Counted from the first letter of the stretch, positions 45,529 to 56,202 are shown. The stretch is 64,000 nucleotides of DNA from Candidatus Aquirickettsiella gammari (GCA_002290645.2 NMOS02000005.1:1-64000); one strand, 5' to 3'. A program made the numbers and translations. Notes: generated by a model not told the origin, from the letters alone.

Positions 45529-46851
45529 TTATCTTTTTTCAATAGGTATATAATTTCTTTGTGTATTTCCAATATACAATTGTCTTGGTCTTGCGATGCG
45601 ATGCTTAGGATCGGCCATCATTTCTTCCCATTGTGAAACCCAACCCACTGTACGAGCTAATGCAAAGATAACAGTAAACATATTTGTAGGGATACCTAAA
45701 GCACTTAAAGTAATACCTGAATAAAAATCTACATTAGGGTATAACTTTCGTTCAATAAAATAAGCGTCTTCTAAAGCAATTTTTTCTAACGCCAATGCAA
45801 GTTTAAATAAGGGCTCCTCTTTTTTCCCTGTTTCTTCTAATACATCATGGCAGGTCTTTTTCATCACCGAGGCACGCGGGTCATAATTTTTATAAACTCG
45901 ATGACCAAAACCCATTAATCGAAAAGGGTCATTAGGATCTTTAGCCTTTGCGATATAATGGTTTATACGAGAGATGTCCCCTATCTCAAGTAACATATTT
46001 AAACAAGCTTCATTAGCGCCACCATGTGCGGGGCCCCACAAAGCCGCTATTCCAGCGGAGATACATGCATAGGGATTAGCGCCGGTTGAACCCGCAAGCC
46101 TAACAGTAGAGGTAGAAGCATTCTGCTCATGATCAGCATGCAAAATAAAAATTCGATCTAAAGCACGTGCTAAGACAGGATTAGGTCGATTTTCTTCGCT
46201 TGGAACCCCAAACATCATATGTAAAAAATTTTCCGCATAACTTAAATGATTCAAAGGATACATAAAAGGTAAGCCGGTAGAATATTTATAAGACATCGCC
46301 GCCAATGTTGGCATTTTAGCGATTAATCTTAGTGCGGCTAACTTACGATGGGCTTCATTATGAATATCTAATAAGTCATGATAAAAAGCCGATAAAGCCC
46401 CTACAACACCCAACATAATTGCCATAGGATGGGCATCTCTGCGAAACCCATAAAAGAAATGGCGTAATTGCTCGTGCACCATAGTATGTTGGTTAATTTC
46501 TCCGTTAAAGATTTTTTTTTGTGTTTTATTAGGTAATTCACCGTTAAGCAACAGATAAGCAACTTCTATAAAATCTGACTTTTCTGCCAGCTGATCAATA
46601 GGGTAACCTCGATAAAGTAAGATACCTTTTTCTCCGTCAATGAAGGTTATTTTAGAAGAACACGCCGCTGTAGATAAAAACCCTGGATCGTAGGTAAATG
46701 TGCCAAGCTTTGCTAATTGCGTCACATCAAGAACATTAGGCCCTAATGTTGCATTGCAAACTGGCAACTTAATAGGAGGCAAGTCATTAACTTTTAAAAT
46801 CGCGGTGGAAGAAGATTGATCTTTAATGGTTATTTCCGCAGATTGAGTCAT
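45529..46851 (-). CDS. gltA: Citrate synthase
   Basis: A type II citrate synthase of 440 residues from the chosen start. The catalytic residues are visible: His in [11 protein letters not shown], His in [15 protein letters not shown], and Asp in [26 protein letters not shown]-like [17 protein letters not shown] near residue 55 is conserved. It condenses acetyl-CoA from fatty-acid oxidation with oxaloacetate. The frame is open to an ATG at 46890, but the ATG at 46851 (MTQSAEI) has AGAGG five bases upstream and matches the family N-terminus. Monocistronic with an AT-rich upstream region. Confidence 0.97.
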   Translation of the reverse strand: MTQSAEITIKDQSSSTAILKVNDLPPIKLPVCNATLGPNVLDVTQLAKLGTFTYDPGFLSTAACSSKITFIDGEKGILLYRGYPIDQLAEKSDFIEVAYLLLNGELPNKTQKKIFNGEINQHTMVHEQLRHFFYGFRRDAHPMAIMLGVVGALSAFYHDLLDIHNEAHRKLAALRLIAKMPTLAAMSYKYSTGLPFMYPLNHLSYAENFLHMMFGVPSEENRPNPVLARALDRIFILHADHEQNASTSTVRLAGSTGANPYACISAGIAALWGPAHGGANEACLNMLLEIGDISRINHYIAKAKDPNDPFRLMGFGHRVYKNYDPRASVMKKTCHDVLEETGKKEEPLFKLALALEKIALEDAYFIERKLYPNVDFYSGITLSALGIPTNMFTVIFALARTVGWVSQWEEMMADPKHRIARPRQLYIGNTQRNYIPIEKR

Positions 46852-47034
46852 AATAGCCTCTGAATTTATAAATTTAATTTCGTATGCCAAACTACTAAAC
46901 TAGCAAGCGCCTAAAGAACGTGGGTTATATAACAAAGATAAAATACTGATGTCAATTTTTAGCAATTACCTAAAAGCAAGATTTTATCAAATTATTAGAA
47001 AGACTTACTATATCTGTGCTAGATTAACGATATT

Positions 47035-47979
47035 GTGCCAACTATTCAATATTTAACCATAACAAGTGACTATGCAGGCCAGCGGCTCGATAATTTTTTA
47101 ATATCGCGCTTGAAAGGCCTCCCCAAAAGTCGTCTTTACCGAATTATACGGAAAGGAGACTTACGTATTAATAAGAAAAGGGTAAAACCCGATTATCGGC
47201 TACAAGAAGGAGATATTATTCGTATCCCCCCCTTACGGCTTTCTCCACCTACTAAAAAGGCTATTCCGAGTGAGCAACTAATAAGCTTATTTGAAAAAGC
47301 CATTATTTTCGAAGATAAAAGCTTTTTGGCGCTCAACAAACCCACTGGCATTGCCGTCCATGGAGGCAGCGGAATACATCTAGGGGTGATAGAAACTTTG
47401 CGTCAACTTCGTCCACAATTAAAATTCCTGGAATTAGCCCATCGCCTAGATCGTGACACCTCGGGTTGCTTGTTACTGGTAAAAAAAAGTAGTGTTTTAA
47501 AAGAACTACATGAATTACTACGCTCGGGTAATATTAAAAAAACCTATCTTGCCTTAGTGGCTGGCCATTGGCCTAAATCTTTACTAAAAGTTGATGTACC
47601 CCTGTCTAAAAATCAATTACGATCCGGAGAGCGCATAGTCCGCGTTCAAACAGAAGGTAAAATATCCTTAACTCAATTCTCCGTACGACAATACTTTACT
47701 GAATCTACTTTGGTGGCTGCAGTCCCTATCACTGGTCGAACCCATCAAATTCGTGTTCACGCCCAATATGCAAAACATCCTATTATTGGCGATGAAAAAT
47801 ACGGCAATAAAGATGTTAATAAAGAAATGCGGAAATTAGGCTGTAAACGACTTTTCTTGCACGCTAGTCAACTAAAATTTGATTTACCCTCGACAGGGCA
47901 AACAATAATTCTTAACGCCGAATTACCTGACGACTTAAATGCAGTTTTGAAACAGTTAACGCTTTCACCTAATCATTAA
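47035..47979 (+). CDS. rluC: 23S rRNA pseudouridine synthase RluC
   Basis: A 314-residue RluA-family enzyme. An S4 domain (YAGQRLDNFLISRL near residues 13-26, KGDLRINKKRVKPDYRLQEGD near 40-60) precedes the catalytic domain with LAHRLDRDTSGCLLL (nucleophilic Asp) and GRTHQIRVHAQYAKHPIIGD. RluC modifies U955, U2504 and U2580 in E. coli 23S rRNA. RluC is preferred over RluD because the window already has rluD with its normal neighbour and because the S4 sequence resembles RluC. It starts with GTG at 47035; there is no in-frame ATG before the S4 domain. Convergent with adk. Confidence 0.92.
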   Translation: MPTIQYLTITSDYAGQRLDNFLISRLKGLPKSRLYRIIRKGDLRINKKRVKPDYRLQEGDIIRIPPLRLSPPTKKAIPSEQLISLFEKAIIFEDKSFLALNKPTGIAVHGGSGIHLGVIETLRQLRPQLKFLELAHRLDRDTSGCLLLVKKSSVLKELHELLRSGNIKKTYLALVAGHWPKSLLKVDVPLSKNQLRSGERIVRVQTEGKISLTQFSVRQYFTESTLVAAVPITGRTHQIRVHAQYAKHPIIGDEKYGNKDVNKEMRKLGCKRLFLHASQLKFDLPSTGQTIILNAELPDDLNAVLKQLTLSPNH

Positions 47980-48052
47980 TTCAGCGCTATCACGCTTTAT
48001 CTAATGTCCGCGTAATAAGGTTAATCCGCTAATAAAAGTAACATTTAAATTT

Positions 48053-48718
48053 TTAGCGTTTATTCTGCTCTAATGCGGCAAAAATCTGTCTACGGACTTC
48101 CTCAACACTCGCATGACCATCGATTGAGATATAGCATGGCGCATCAGGACCGCCGCGAAGCTGCCAATCCTGATAATAGCAAAGCAATGGTTTGGTTTGA
48201 TGATGATAAATACGCAAACGTTCACGTACCGTTTCTTCAGTATCATCTTTACGTTGAATAAGTGCTTCTCCAGTTACATCATCTTTATTCGGAATATGTG
48301 GCGGATTATATGATAGATGGTAAATCCTTCCCGAAGCGAGATGGATACGGCGTCCACTGAGCCTTTTCACAATTTCCTCATCATCCACTTTAATTTCAAT
48401 GACAAAATCGATAAAAATAGAATTGGCTCTTATCGCCTCAGCCTGAGGTAAAGTACGTGGAAAGCCATCAAATAAAAACCCGTTTATACAGTCTGCTTGC
48501 CTAATACGTGCTTCAACCAGCCTAATAATGACTTCATCTGATACTAACTGGCCTGAATCCATAATAGCCTTTGCCTGTAAACCCAGATGGGTACCCTGGC
48601 TTACCGCAACACGTAGCATATCTCCAGTAGAAATCTGTGGAATATGGTAATAAGCGGTTATAAGTTTTGCCTGAGTCCCTTTTCCTGCTCCGGGCGCTCC
48701 TAATAAAATAATTCTCAT
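48053..48718 (-). CDS. adk: Adenylate kinase
   Basis: A 221-residue adenylate kinase interconverting ATP + AMP and 2 ADP. The P-loop [14 protein letters not shown] is at residues 7-20, the AMP-binding STGDMLR near 31-37, [13 protein letters not shown] near 83-95, and the LID segment [17 protein letters not shown] near 122-140, of the long, non-zinc type. [21 protein letters not shown] follows. ATG at 48718. Convergent with rluC. The upstream 323 bases contain no gene. Confidence 0.97.
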   Translation of the reverse strand: MRIILLGAPGAGKGTQAKLITAYYHIPQISTGDMLRVAVSQGTHLGLQAKAIMDSGQLVSDEVIIRLVEARIRQADCINGFLFDGFPRTLPQAEAIRANSIFIDFVIEIKVDDEEIVKRLSGRRIHLASGRIYHLSYNPPHIPNKDDVTGEALIQRKDDTEETVRERLRIYHHQTKPLLCYYQDWQLRGGPDAPCYISIDGHASVEEVRRQIFAALEQNKR

Positions 48719-49041
48719 CTTCTCTTATTATCTCAAAGTAAGTGTCGAAGGTTCATCTATATTCATTAATCTGGATTTGTACTAGCCAGAAACCTAAAAA
48801 TATGGTTTTATCGCGTCATATCCTAGACTACCTGGGACCATTGGAAATCGACAAAATCTAGCCATAGGTTATAGGGCCCTGAGTTTACATCCGTAAATAG
48901 GTAAGTAACAACGCTAAAATTAATTAATTTTAATGAGTTTCAAAAGAAGTCTACTATAAAAAGGAGTCAAGCATGTAGAGTCCTCGCGAGTATACTAGCC
49001 TATTAAAGGAGCTTATCCTATCCCTAAACGATGATAGTGTT
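48719..49041. other. Intergenic spacer between adk and the DnaQ-like exonuclease gene
   Basis: The two genes are divergent, so promoters for both should lie here. The spacer contains an 18-base perfect A/T palindrome at 48915-48932 (TAAAATTAATTAATTTTA) and an AAGGAG followed six bases later by ATG-TAG (48972-48977), a start codon directly followed by a stop. No tRNA, terminator or coding frame was seen. Confidence 0.55.
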
Positions 49042-49818
49042 ATGAATATTTTTGTTTTTGATATTGAAACCGTCCCTGATACAAAAAATGGACGGCTCCT
49101 ATATAACTTGGACATTGAAAGCGACCGAGAAGTCGCTGAGATGATGCGGGAAAGACGTAAAGAAAAAACCAACGGCTCTACCTTCCTTCCACATCATCTA
49201 CAACGAATTATTGCTATCTCTGTGGCGTTACGTAGTAAGAGTCTGTTTAAAATAGGATCCTTAGGTGATATCAATTCCGATGAGCCCACTCTAATAGAGG
49301 CATTTTTCAAGTGCATTGAAAAATACGCACCGATATTGGTGTCATGGAATGGTAGCGGTTTTGATTTACCTGTTTTGCATTATCGCGCTTTATTATATGG
49401 AATTAGCAGTCCTAGCTATTGGAATGTGGGTAATGACAATGATGCAAGCTTTCGCTGGAATAATTATCTCAACCGATACCATTACCGGCACAGTGACCTT
49501 ATGGATATCCTGGCAGCTTATCAAGGTCGTGCCAATGCCCCTCTAACTGAAATCGCTGTCATGTTAGGCTTACCTGGAAAACTTGGCATGGATGGAAGTC
49601 AAGTTTGGGACTATTTTTTAGAAGGGAAACTAGAAGCCATTCGAAACTATTGTGAAATTGATGTGTTAAATACCTATTTAATTTATCTTCGCTTTGAACT
49701 GATGCGTGGAAACTTCTCGTTTGAAACCTACCAAAAAGAATGTACTTATGCGCGTGAAACAATCGCTCAAGAAAATAAATCTCACTTTGAACAATTTATA
49801 AAAATATGGAAAATTTAA
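49042..49818 (+). CDS. Predicted 3'-5' exonuclease (PolB-like, DnaQ superfamily)
   Basis: A 258-residue member of the predicted 3'-5' exonuclease family related to the PolB proofreading domain. ExoI is FDIETVPD at residues 6-13, ExoII is VSWNGSGFDLPVLHYRA near 99-115 and the later YCEIDVLNTYLIYLRFE near 200-216 is ExoIII. The catalytic acidic residues Asp7, Glu9, Asp in GFDLP and Asp in EIDVLN are present. Specific function is not established; probably DNA repair or processing. ATG at 49042 gives the standard family N-terminus though its ribosome-binding site is weak. The rlmD ATG lies 13 bases inside its end, so the two are co-translated. Confidence 0.88.
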   Translation: MNIFVFDIETVPDTKNGRLLYNLDIESDREVAEMMRERRKEKTNGSTFLPHHLQRIIAISVALRSKSLFKIGSLGDINSDEPTLIEAFFKCIEKYAPILVSWNGSGFDLPVLHYRALLYGISSPSYWNVGNDNDASFRWNNYLNRYHYRHSDLMDILAAYQGRANAPLTEIAVMLGLPGKLGMDGSQVWDYFLEGKLEAIRNYCEIDVLNTYLIYLRFELMRGNFSFETYQKECTYARETIAQENKSHFEQFIKIWKI

Positions 49819-51140
49819 ACCCATTAGCTACTGATTCACCACCTATCTTCATTACAGGTATTTCTCATGAAGGCCGCGGCATTGCCCATATCAACGGAAA
49901 AATTACCTTCATTGAAAATGCATTACCTGGAGAAACTGTCTTAATCGCCTACAATAAGAAGCGTCGTTGTTATGACGAAGCAAAATCTATTCAGATTTTA
50001 CAAGCCTCATCCGAAAGAATTAAGCCTCAATGCCTCCATTACGGTATTTGTGGCGGTTGCAACCTACAACATCTCAGTAGTGCAGCACAACTGCAACACA
50101 AAGAGAAAACCTTACTTGAACAATTTACTCATTTTGCCGGAATACAGCCCACTACCTTACTGCCTCCATTGACAGCTGACAGTTGGGGATATCGCCGCAG
50201 AGCACGACTGGGAGTCAAATATGTGGCTAAAAAACAAGCTGTATTAGTTGGTTTTCGTGAAAAAAATGGACGCTATCTCGCTCAATTACAAGCCTGTGAA
50301 ACACTAGACCCTAGAGTAGGACGACTCTTAGTCCCCTTACAACAACTCATTATCACACTCAAGGCTTATCAGACTATTCCGCAAATTGAAGCCGCATTAG
50401 GCGATGAGATTATTGCGTTAGTTTTTCGACACTTACTTCCCTTGGACAGCTCCGATCAAATTAAGCTTGAAGCCTTTGCCAAACAGTACCAATTACAACT
50501 TTACTTACAACCTGGCAATGAAAGTAGCGCGCATTGTATTTGGCCAAAAAATCCTAAGTTATTGAGTTATCACTTAAATAATGAGGGTTATTTACCATTA
50601 CGTTTAGAGTTATTATTCGAACCTAAGCATTTCGTTCAAATCAATGCCGATATTAATCAAGCCATGGTAACGCGTGCTATGGAGTTGCTCGCGCCTAATT
50701 TCAGCGATCGGATATTGGATTTATTCTGCGGATTAGGTAATTTTAGCTTAGCCCTTGCCACACGATGTCAATCCGTAGTAGGCATCGAGGGACATAATGA
50801 ACTTGTAGAGCGCGCCAAAACAAATGCTATTCACAATACCATTAATAATGCCTATTTTTACACGGCTGACTTAACTACATCAATACAAAAAGAAACCTGG
50901 GCCCAACAAGCTTTTAACAAAATTCTGTTGGATCCGCCACGTTCAGGTGCCTTGGAGTTTATCCAACAAATTAAACGTTGGAATATCGAGCGCATTGTGT
51001 ATGTTTCTTGTAATCCTGCTAGTCTTGCAAGAGATGCGAAAGAATTAGTCAAGCAAGGTTATAGTTTACAACAGGCGGGCATCATGGACATGTTTCCGCA
51101 AACCCATCATAGCGAAGCAATTTGTTTATTTACCAAATAG
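49806..51140 (+). CDS. rlmD: 23S rRNA (uracil-1939-C5)-methyltransferase RlmD
   Basis: A 444-residue RumA-type methyltransferase. An N-terminal TRAM domain (about residues 10-65), an iron-sulphur cysteine cluster (CLHYGICGGCNLQH near 75-88 plus a Cys near 164), the SAM-binding DLFCGLGNFSLALA near 302-315, and the catalytic Cys402 in YVSCNPASLARD. It methylates U1939 of 23S rRNA. ATG at 49806 overlaps the exonuclease gene. Located two genes upstream of relA; in E. coli rlmD is directly upstream of relA, so this synteny is conserved with dacB inserted. Confidence 0.95.
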   Translation: MENLNPLATDSPPIFITGISHEGRGIAHINGKITFIENALPGETVLIAYNKKRRCYDEAKSIQILQASSERIKPQCLHYGICGGCNLQHLSSAAQLQHKEKTLLEQFTHFAGIQPTTLLPPLTADSWGYRRRARLGVKYVAKKQAVLVGFREKNGRYLAQLQACETLDPRVGRLLVPLQQLIITLKAYQTIPQIEAALGDEIIALVFRHLLPLDSSDQIKLEAFAKQYQLQLYLQPGNESSAHCIWPKNPKLLSYHLNNEGYLPLRLELLFEPKHFVQINADINQAMVTRAMELLAPNFSDRILDLFCGLGNFSLALATRCQSVVGIEGHNELVERAKTNAIHNTINNAYFYTADLTTSIQKETWAQQAFNKILLDPPRSGALEFIQQIKRWNIERIVYVSCNPASLARDAKELVKQGYSLQQAGIMDMFPQTHHSEAICLFTK

Positions 51141-51145
51141 GTAGT

Positions 51146-52639
51146 ATGAATAAACTAAACATAGTATCCCTAAAAACCCTCCGTCACATTATGTATGCAC
51201 TCGCCATTACGCTGGTGATAGGCACAACAAAAAGTTTTGCATTTTATGATGAGAACGGACATCAATCCCAAACTTCCTCTATCCAAGTTAATTTAAATAA
51301 CATATTAAGTCATTTCAAAGCTTATCGCATCGGTGTTTCTATACAGTCCTTGTCAAGCGGAAGAGTGCTTTACCAATATAATGCAAACCACGGCTTTGTC
51401 CCTGCTAGTACTTTAAAATTATTCACAGGCATTGCCGCCTTAGATTATTTAGGGCCTCATTTTCAATTTAAAACGCGTTTTTTAACAAATCCTGGTGCAC
51501 AAATACGCAACGGTGTCTTAGCTGGAAATCTTTACATCAAATTTAGCGGAGACCCCTATTTGACGCTAGATGATCTCAAGGACATGTTAACGACCTTAAA
51601 TGAACAGCATATAACCAAGGTCCAAGGAAATATCGTTATTGATGATACCGCCATCGATCGAAGTACCTGGCCTCCGGGACGCGTGATTGATGATAAAATT
51701 TTCTGTTATGCGGCACCTGTCACAGCAACCATCATCAATCGCAATTGTTTTAGTCTAAGCGTTAAACCTAACCAACACTTACTACATCCAACTGTCACCA
51801 AAAGTAGCCGTAATTTAGGTATAGTTATCGACAATCTGGCTATTACCAAGCACTTAAGAAGACCTAGCTATTCATTAGACTTAAAACCAAATGCGATTAG
51901 CGCAAATCACTATACCTTAAGAGGATACCTTTCGCCTAAGATGGGCCCTTTATCATTTGCGGTCGCGTTACAGAATCCCAATCTGGCCACTTATGGCATT
52001 GTAGCTGGCTTATTACGAAAGTATTCCATTCACTATTCGAATTTAGTTTATGGGAAAACACCTCCTCTGGCTAAAATATTAGCAGAAAACAGCTCTCCTG
52101 AACTTGCTTTTTTAATAAAAAATATGTTAAAAAGATCGGACAATTTGATTGCTGATAGTTTATTAAAAAAACTAGGGGAAAAGTATTTTTCAGCACAAGG
52201 CAGCTGGAAAACGGGCAGAAATGCCGTTCAAGCTATCCTTGCCAGCAAAACGGATATTGATTTTAGACATGTCATGATGGTCGATGGTTCTGGCTTATCG
52301 CGTAATAATATAGTTACGCCGAATGCCTTTGTTCAATTATTGAATTTTGCCTATACGCAATTGCCTGATAGCGACTTACTCTTTGAGTCCTTACCTCGTT
52401 CAGGACTAGATGGAACATTAAAGCACCGTCTGGGTGGGCCTACATTAGATAAAATACACGCTAAAACGGGTAGCATGCATGGAATAAGCAGCTTAGCGGG
52501 TTATATTAGGACGGCTAATGGTCAGGTGCTTGCTTTTTCTATTTTAATTAACGACCCCGTTCCTGGAAAAAATAATCAAGGAGGTTATCGCTTATTAGAA
52601 AATCGAATTTGTGAGTTTTTGGCAAAAAGCAACCTATAA
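51146..52639 (+). CDS. dacB: D-alanyl-D-alanine carboxypeptidase/endopeptidase, PBP4 (DacB) type
   Basis: A 497-residue S13-family penicillin-binding protein. A signal peptide (about residues 1-34, ending near SFAF) leads to the periplasm. Active-site motifs: SxxK in PASTLKLF (Ser88, Lys91), SxN in RSDNLIADSLLKKL and KTG in HAKTGSMHG. It trims pentapeptides and hydrolyses cross-links in murein. The ATG at 51146 is five bases after the rlmD stop; an upstream TTG is less likely. Together with the L,D-transpeptidase-like enzyme and AmpG it belongs to murein turnover. Confidence 0.95.
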   Translation: MNKLNIVSLKTLRHIMYALAITLVIGTTKSFAFYDENGHQSQTSSIQVNLNNILSHFKAYRIGVSIQSLSSGRVLYQYNANHGFVPASTLKLFTGIAALDYLGPHFQFKTRFLTNPGAQIRNGVLAGNLYIKFSGDPYLTLDDLKDMLTTLNEQHITKVQGNIVIDDTAIDRSTWPPGRVIDDKIFCYAAPVTATIINRNCFSLSVKPNQHLLHPTVTKSSRNLGIVIDNLAITKHLRRPSYSLDLKPNAISANHYTLRGYLSPKMGPLSFAVALQNPNLATYGIVAGLLRKYSIHYSNLVYGKTPPLAKILAENSSPELAFLIKNMLKRSDNLIADSLLKKLGEKYFSAQGSWKTGRNAVQAILASKTDIDFRHVMMVDGSGLSRNNIVTPNAFVQLLNFAYTQLPDSDLLFESLPRSGLDGTLKHRLGGPTLDKIHAKTGSMHGISSLAGYIRTANGQVLAFSILINDPVPGKNNQGGYRLLENRICEFLAKSNL

Positions 52640-52734
52640 ATAGGAGTTATATCCCAAAACAATGAGATGTAACGATTAGTTGATATTTCTAAAATTTTTT
52701 AGAGCTGCAAAATAACGATAAAGGATAACTGAAA

Positions 52735-54948
52735 ATGGTTAAAATAAAAAATTCGCTCTATTTAAATAACGACGGCAGTATTAATTTGGAAACATGGCTA
52801 CACCATGCGGCCATGCAACGCAGTCAAGAAGATTTCAAGCTAATTCGACAAGCTTCTATTTTAAGTCAGATTGTGGGGGAATCCAGAACAACACCTACCC
52901 ATGTCTCTTGCTTACAACAAGGCCTCACCATGGCGGAAATTTTATTAGATTTACATCTAGATAAAGAGACTATTGCTGCTTCCTTAGTTTATAGTTGTGT
53001 AAATTATGCGGAACTTTGCCCAGAAACAGTCAATGAACACTTAGGCCCTCATGTCGCCAAGATCATTGCCGGCGCTAAACAAATGAATGCCATTCGCATT
53101 GCAAGTACGGCCACTAATCTTCATCAAACACAATTAGAAAATATTCGAAAAATGTTACTTGCTATGGTAGAGGATATGCGGGTTGTCTTAATCAAACTGG
53201 CAGAACGCACTGCTACGATGCGTACATTAGATACATTGGAACAAGAAACACGCCAATCTTATGCACGGGAAACAATTGATATTTATGCTCCATTAGCTAA
53301 TCGTCTTGGTGTAGGTCAATTACAGTGGGAACTTGAAGATCTATCACTACATTATCTAGAGCCTAAAATTTATGCGCAAATCGCCCAACTACTTCAAGAA
53401 CGCTTAATTGATCGTGAATCCTATGTGCAAATAATTCTCACACAATTACGAAATATCTTAGGCAACGCTCAATTACTTAACTTTGAGGTCTATGGGCGTG
53501 TCAAACATATTCACAGCATTTACAGAAAAATGCAGCAAAAAAAATTAAAATTTGAGCAGCTCTATGACTTAAATGCCATCCGTATTTTGGTTAATACGGT
53601 TAAAGATTGTTACAACGTTTTAAGTATTATTCACAGTTTATGGTCACCTTTGTCCGAACAATTTGATGATTATATTGCAACACCTAAATCAAATGGTTAT
53701 CGTTCTATCCATACAGCGGTTTTAGGTCCGGGAGAAAAAATACTTGAGATTCAAATTCGCACCCATCAAATGCACCAAGAATCTGAGCATGGCCTAGCGG
53801 CCCATTGGCAATACAAAGAAAATTCTCAGCAACAAAAAGCAAGTTACCAAACCAAAATCGCATGGTTACGCCAAGTGCTTGAATGGCAAAAAGAACTTGT
53901 TAAACGTGGTAAGGCTACCGTGCCTGGCCTTACCACGGTTTTAGATGATCGAGTTTATGTTTTTACTCCTAATGGAGATATTCTTGATTTGCCAAAAGGA
54001 TCTACCTCTTTAGATTTTGCTTACCACATCCACAGTGAGGTTGGACACCGTTGTCGAGGGGCAAAAATCAATGGTGCAATTGTTCCACTCACCTATCAAT
54101 TAAAAATTGGTGACCAAATTGAAATTCTTACTGCTAAACAAGGTAGTCCAAGTTTAGACTGGCTAAATCCTAATCTGGGCTATCTCTATACGGCCCGTGC
54201 TAAAGCCAAAGCGCATCATTGGTTTAAAACCCAAGATTATGAAAAACATTTAATAAATGGTGAGGATTTATTTAATAAAGAAATTCAACGACTAGGGCTA
54301 ACGACTGTTGATCAAGAAAAATTGGCGCATAAACTCCACTTTAAAACAAAAAAGGAAATGATGGCCGCACTGGGGAGTGGTGACTTAAGGCTTGCGCAAC
54401 TATTAAATGCGATACAAGCACAAGAAAAGCAGCCTGAATCTAGGTCACTCGTCGAAACCGAAATTTTATTAGGTAAACCACGTAATAGCTTACCTGAAGG
54501 GATTACCGTAGCGGGTGTCACGGATCTGCTAACCCAAACAGCGGGTTGTTGTAAACCGGTTCCAGGTGATCCAATCCGTGGTTTTATCACACAAAGCCGT
54601 GGAATTATTCTGCATCGGGATGACTGTACCCATTTACTAAATCTCGAGCCTGAAAAACACAATCGTTTAGTTGAGGCTGATTGGGGAGAGATAGCAAGCC
54701 AAGTTTATCCAGTCGATATCTGTGTAGAAGCTTACGATCGCCCCGGTTTATTACGCGATGTTTCTACATTAATTGCCAATGAAAAATTGAATTTGCTGGC
54801 GCTAAACCTCTCCAGTAATAAACCCGATCCAAAAGCTTATATTAAATTAACCGTTGAAATCCCAAGCTTACCATCACTGGGTAAGGTTTTAGATCGTATC
54901 AAACAAATTCCTAACGTAATTGATGTGAGAAGACAAATCATTAATTAG
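52735..54948 (+). CDS. relA: (p)ppGpp synthetase RelA
   Basis: A 737-residue RelA/SpoT protein (E. coli RelA 744). The N-terminal hydrolase domain lacks the HDxxED motif (SLVYSCVNY at the equivalent place), so hydrolysis is not expected: a RelA, not SpoT. The synthetase domain has YDLNAIRILVN near residues 278-288 and EQFDDYIATPKSNGYRSIHT near 307-326. The TGS domain (DRVYVFTPNGDILDLPKGST near 404-423), a Cys-rich segment (TAGCCKPVPGDPIRGF near 602) and a C-terminal ACT domain (about 660-735) follow. It senses uncharged tRNA on ribosomes. AAAGGA precedes the ATG. Confidence 0.96.
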   Translation: MVKIKNSLYLNNDGSINLETWLHHAAMQRSQEDFKLIRQASILSQIVGESRTTPTHVSCLQQGLTMAEILLDLHLDKETIAASLVYSCVNYAELCPETVNEHLGPHVAKIIAGAKQMNAIRIASTATNLHQTQLENIRKMLLAMVEDMRVVLIKLAERTATMRTLDTLEQETRQSYARETIDIYAPLANRLGVGQLQWELEDLSLHYLEPKIYAQIAQLLQERLIDRESYVQIILTQLRNILGNAQLLNFEVYGRVKHIHSIYRKMQQKKLKFEQLYDLNAIRILVNTVKDCYNVLSIIHSLWSPLSEQFDDYIATPKSNGYRSIHTAVLGPGEKILEIQIRTHQMHQESEHGLAAHWQYKENSQQQKASYQTKIAWLRQVLEWQKELVKRGKATVPGLTTVLDDRVYVFTPNGDILDLPKGSTSLDFAYHIHSEVGHRCRGAKINGAIVPLTYQLKIGDQIEILTAKQGSPSLDWLNPNLGYLYTARAKAKAHHWFKTQDYEKHLINGEDLFNKEIQRLGLTTVDQEKLAHKLHFKTKKEMMAALGSGDLRLAQLLNAIQAQEKQPESRSLVETEILLGKPRNSLPEGITVAGVTDLLTQTAGCCKPVPGDPIRGFITQSRGIILHRDDCTHLLNLEPEKHNRLVEADWGEIASQVYPVDICVEAYDRPGLLRDVSTLIANEKLNLLALNLSSNKPDPKAYIKLTVEIPSLPSLGKVLDRIKQIPNVIDVRRQIIN

Positions 54949-54978
54949 ATAAGTGATCTATAGTATTGGATTGAGCCT

Positions 54979-56172
54979 ATGCCTGAAGAATTGATCTATA
55001 GCGTTTCTGAACTCAACCAAATGGTGCAAAATTTACTAGAAGATGCCTTTTTACCGGTTTGGATAGAAGGTGAAATCTCTAATTTTGCCAGTCCTAATTC
55101 GGGACATTGGTATTTCTCTTTAAAAGACGCCAACGCGCAAGTCCGCTGTGCACTTTTTAATGGTCGCCAACGCTATAAAGATAATCAACCCAAAAATGGT
55201 ATGCAGATCTTAGTCCGCGCCAAAATTAGTCTTTATCCTGTCCGTGGAGAATTTCAATTAATTATCGATCAATTTGAACCAGCCGGTGAAGGAGCATTAC
55301 GTAAAGCGTTTGAAAGATTAAAAACCCAACTCGCGGCCGAAGGCTTATTCGCGGCACAGTATAAAAAATCCTTACCTAAATTTCCTAGCGTTATCGGCGT
55401 TATTAGCTCAGAAACCGGCGCTGCTCTTCGTGACATCTGCGTCGTATTAAAAAAACGATTTCCTGCTATCGCCGTCATTGTTTATCCTTGCCTCGTGCAA
55501 GGAAAAAACGCCCCTGCACAAATTGTTCAACAAATTCAAGTGGCCAATCAACGCCAAGAATGTGATGTATTAATTTTGGCACGTGGCGGGGGGTCATTGG
55601 AAGACTTATGGCCTTTTAATGAGGAATGCGTCGCCAGAGCAATTTTCAAAAGTAAGTTACCACTTATCAGTGCGATAGGTCATGAAACAGATTTCACTAT
55701 TGCTGATTTTGTAGCGGACTGTCGCGCCGCCACACCCTCTATGGCAGCGCAACTGGCGAGTCCTGATAGTCGTGAATATCAGCAACACTTAGGAAAAACC
55801 TATCTGCGGCTCATTAAAACAATAGAGTATTTATTAAATGCTTACCAACAAACACTAGAAAATCTTTCTAAGCGCCTACGCCATCCAAAACAACGCTTAC
55901 AAGATAGCGCGCAGCGCTGTGACGAATTAACACAACGCTTAAATTTAAGCATAAAAAACCAATTACAAACCCATCAGCAAAAATTATTAGGCTTATCGCG
56001 CACATTGCATGCAATTAGTCCTTTGGCAAGCCTAGCTCGAGGATATGCTATTGTGACTGACGCCCAAACTAAAAAGATTCTCCGTAATAGCAACGAAATA
56101 AAATTCGGCCAAGAAATTATTACTAAGCTTGCTAAAGGCGAATTACTTTGTGAAGTCAAAATGAAACTTTAG
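54979..56172 (+). CDS. xseA: Exodeoxyribonuclease VII large subunit
   Basis: A 397-residue XseA (E. coli 456; the shorter size is in the C-terminal coiled region). The N-terminal OB-fold is clear (VWIEGEISNFASPNSGHWYFSLKD, in brief EISNF..P.SGHWYFSLKD, near residues 28-51). The catalytic domain has the segments GVISSETGAALRDI, ARGGGSLEDLWPFNEE near 203-218, SAIGHETDFTIADFVADCRAATPS near 231-254. The C-terminal helical part binds XseB. It degrades single-stranded DNA. It lies 30 bases after relA and could share its transcript. Convergent with topA. Confidence 0.95.
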   Translation: MPEELIYSVSELNQMVQNLLEDAFLPVWIEGEISNFASPNSGHWYFSLKDANAQVRCALFNGRQRYKDNQPKNGMQILVRAKISLYPVRGEFQLIIDQFEPAGEGALRKAFERLKTQLAAEGLFAAQYKKSLPKFPSVIGVISSETGAALRDICVVLKKRFPAIAVIVYPCLVQGKNAPAQIVQQIQVANQRQECDVLILARGGGSLEDLWPFNEECVARAIFKSKLPLISAIGHETDFTIADFVADCRAATPSMAAQLASPDSREYQQHLGKTYLRLIKTIEYLLNAYQQTLENLSKRLRHPKQRLQDSAQRCDELTQRLNLSIKNQLQTHQQKLLGLSRTLHAISPLASLARGYAIVTDAQTKKILRNSNEIKFGQEIITKLAKGELLCEVKMKL

Positions 56173-56202
56173 CGTTATAATCAATGGTTCATTTAAGCTA
56201 AA

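Noticed and set aside
53000-53060. Bifunctional SpoT-type hydrolase activity of the RelA/SpoT protein
   Set aside because: The HD metal-binding motif is absent at the expected place, so the protein was called RelA.
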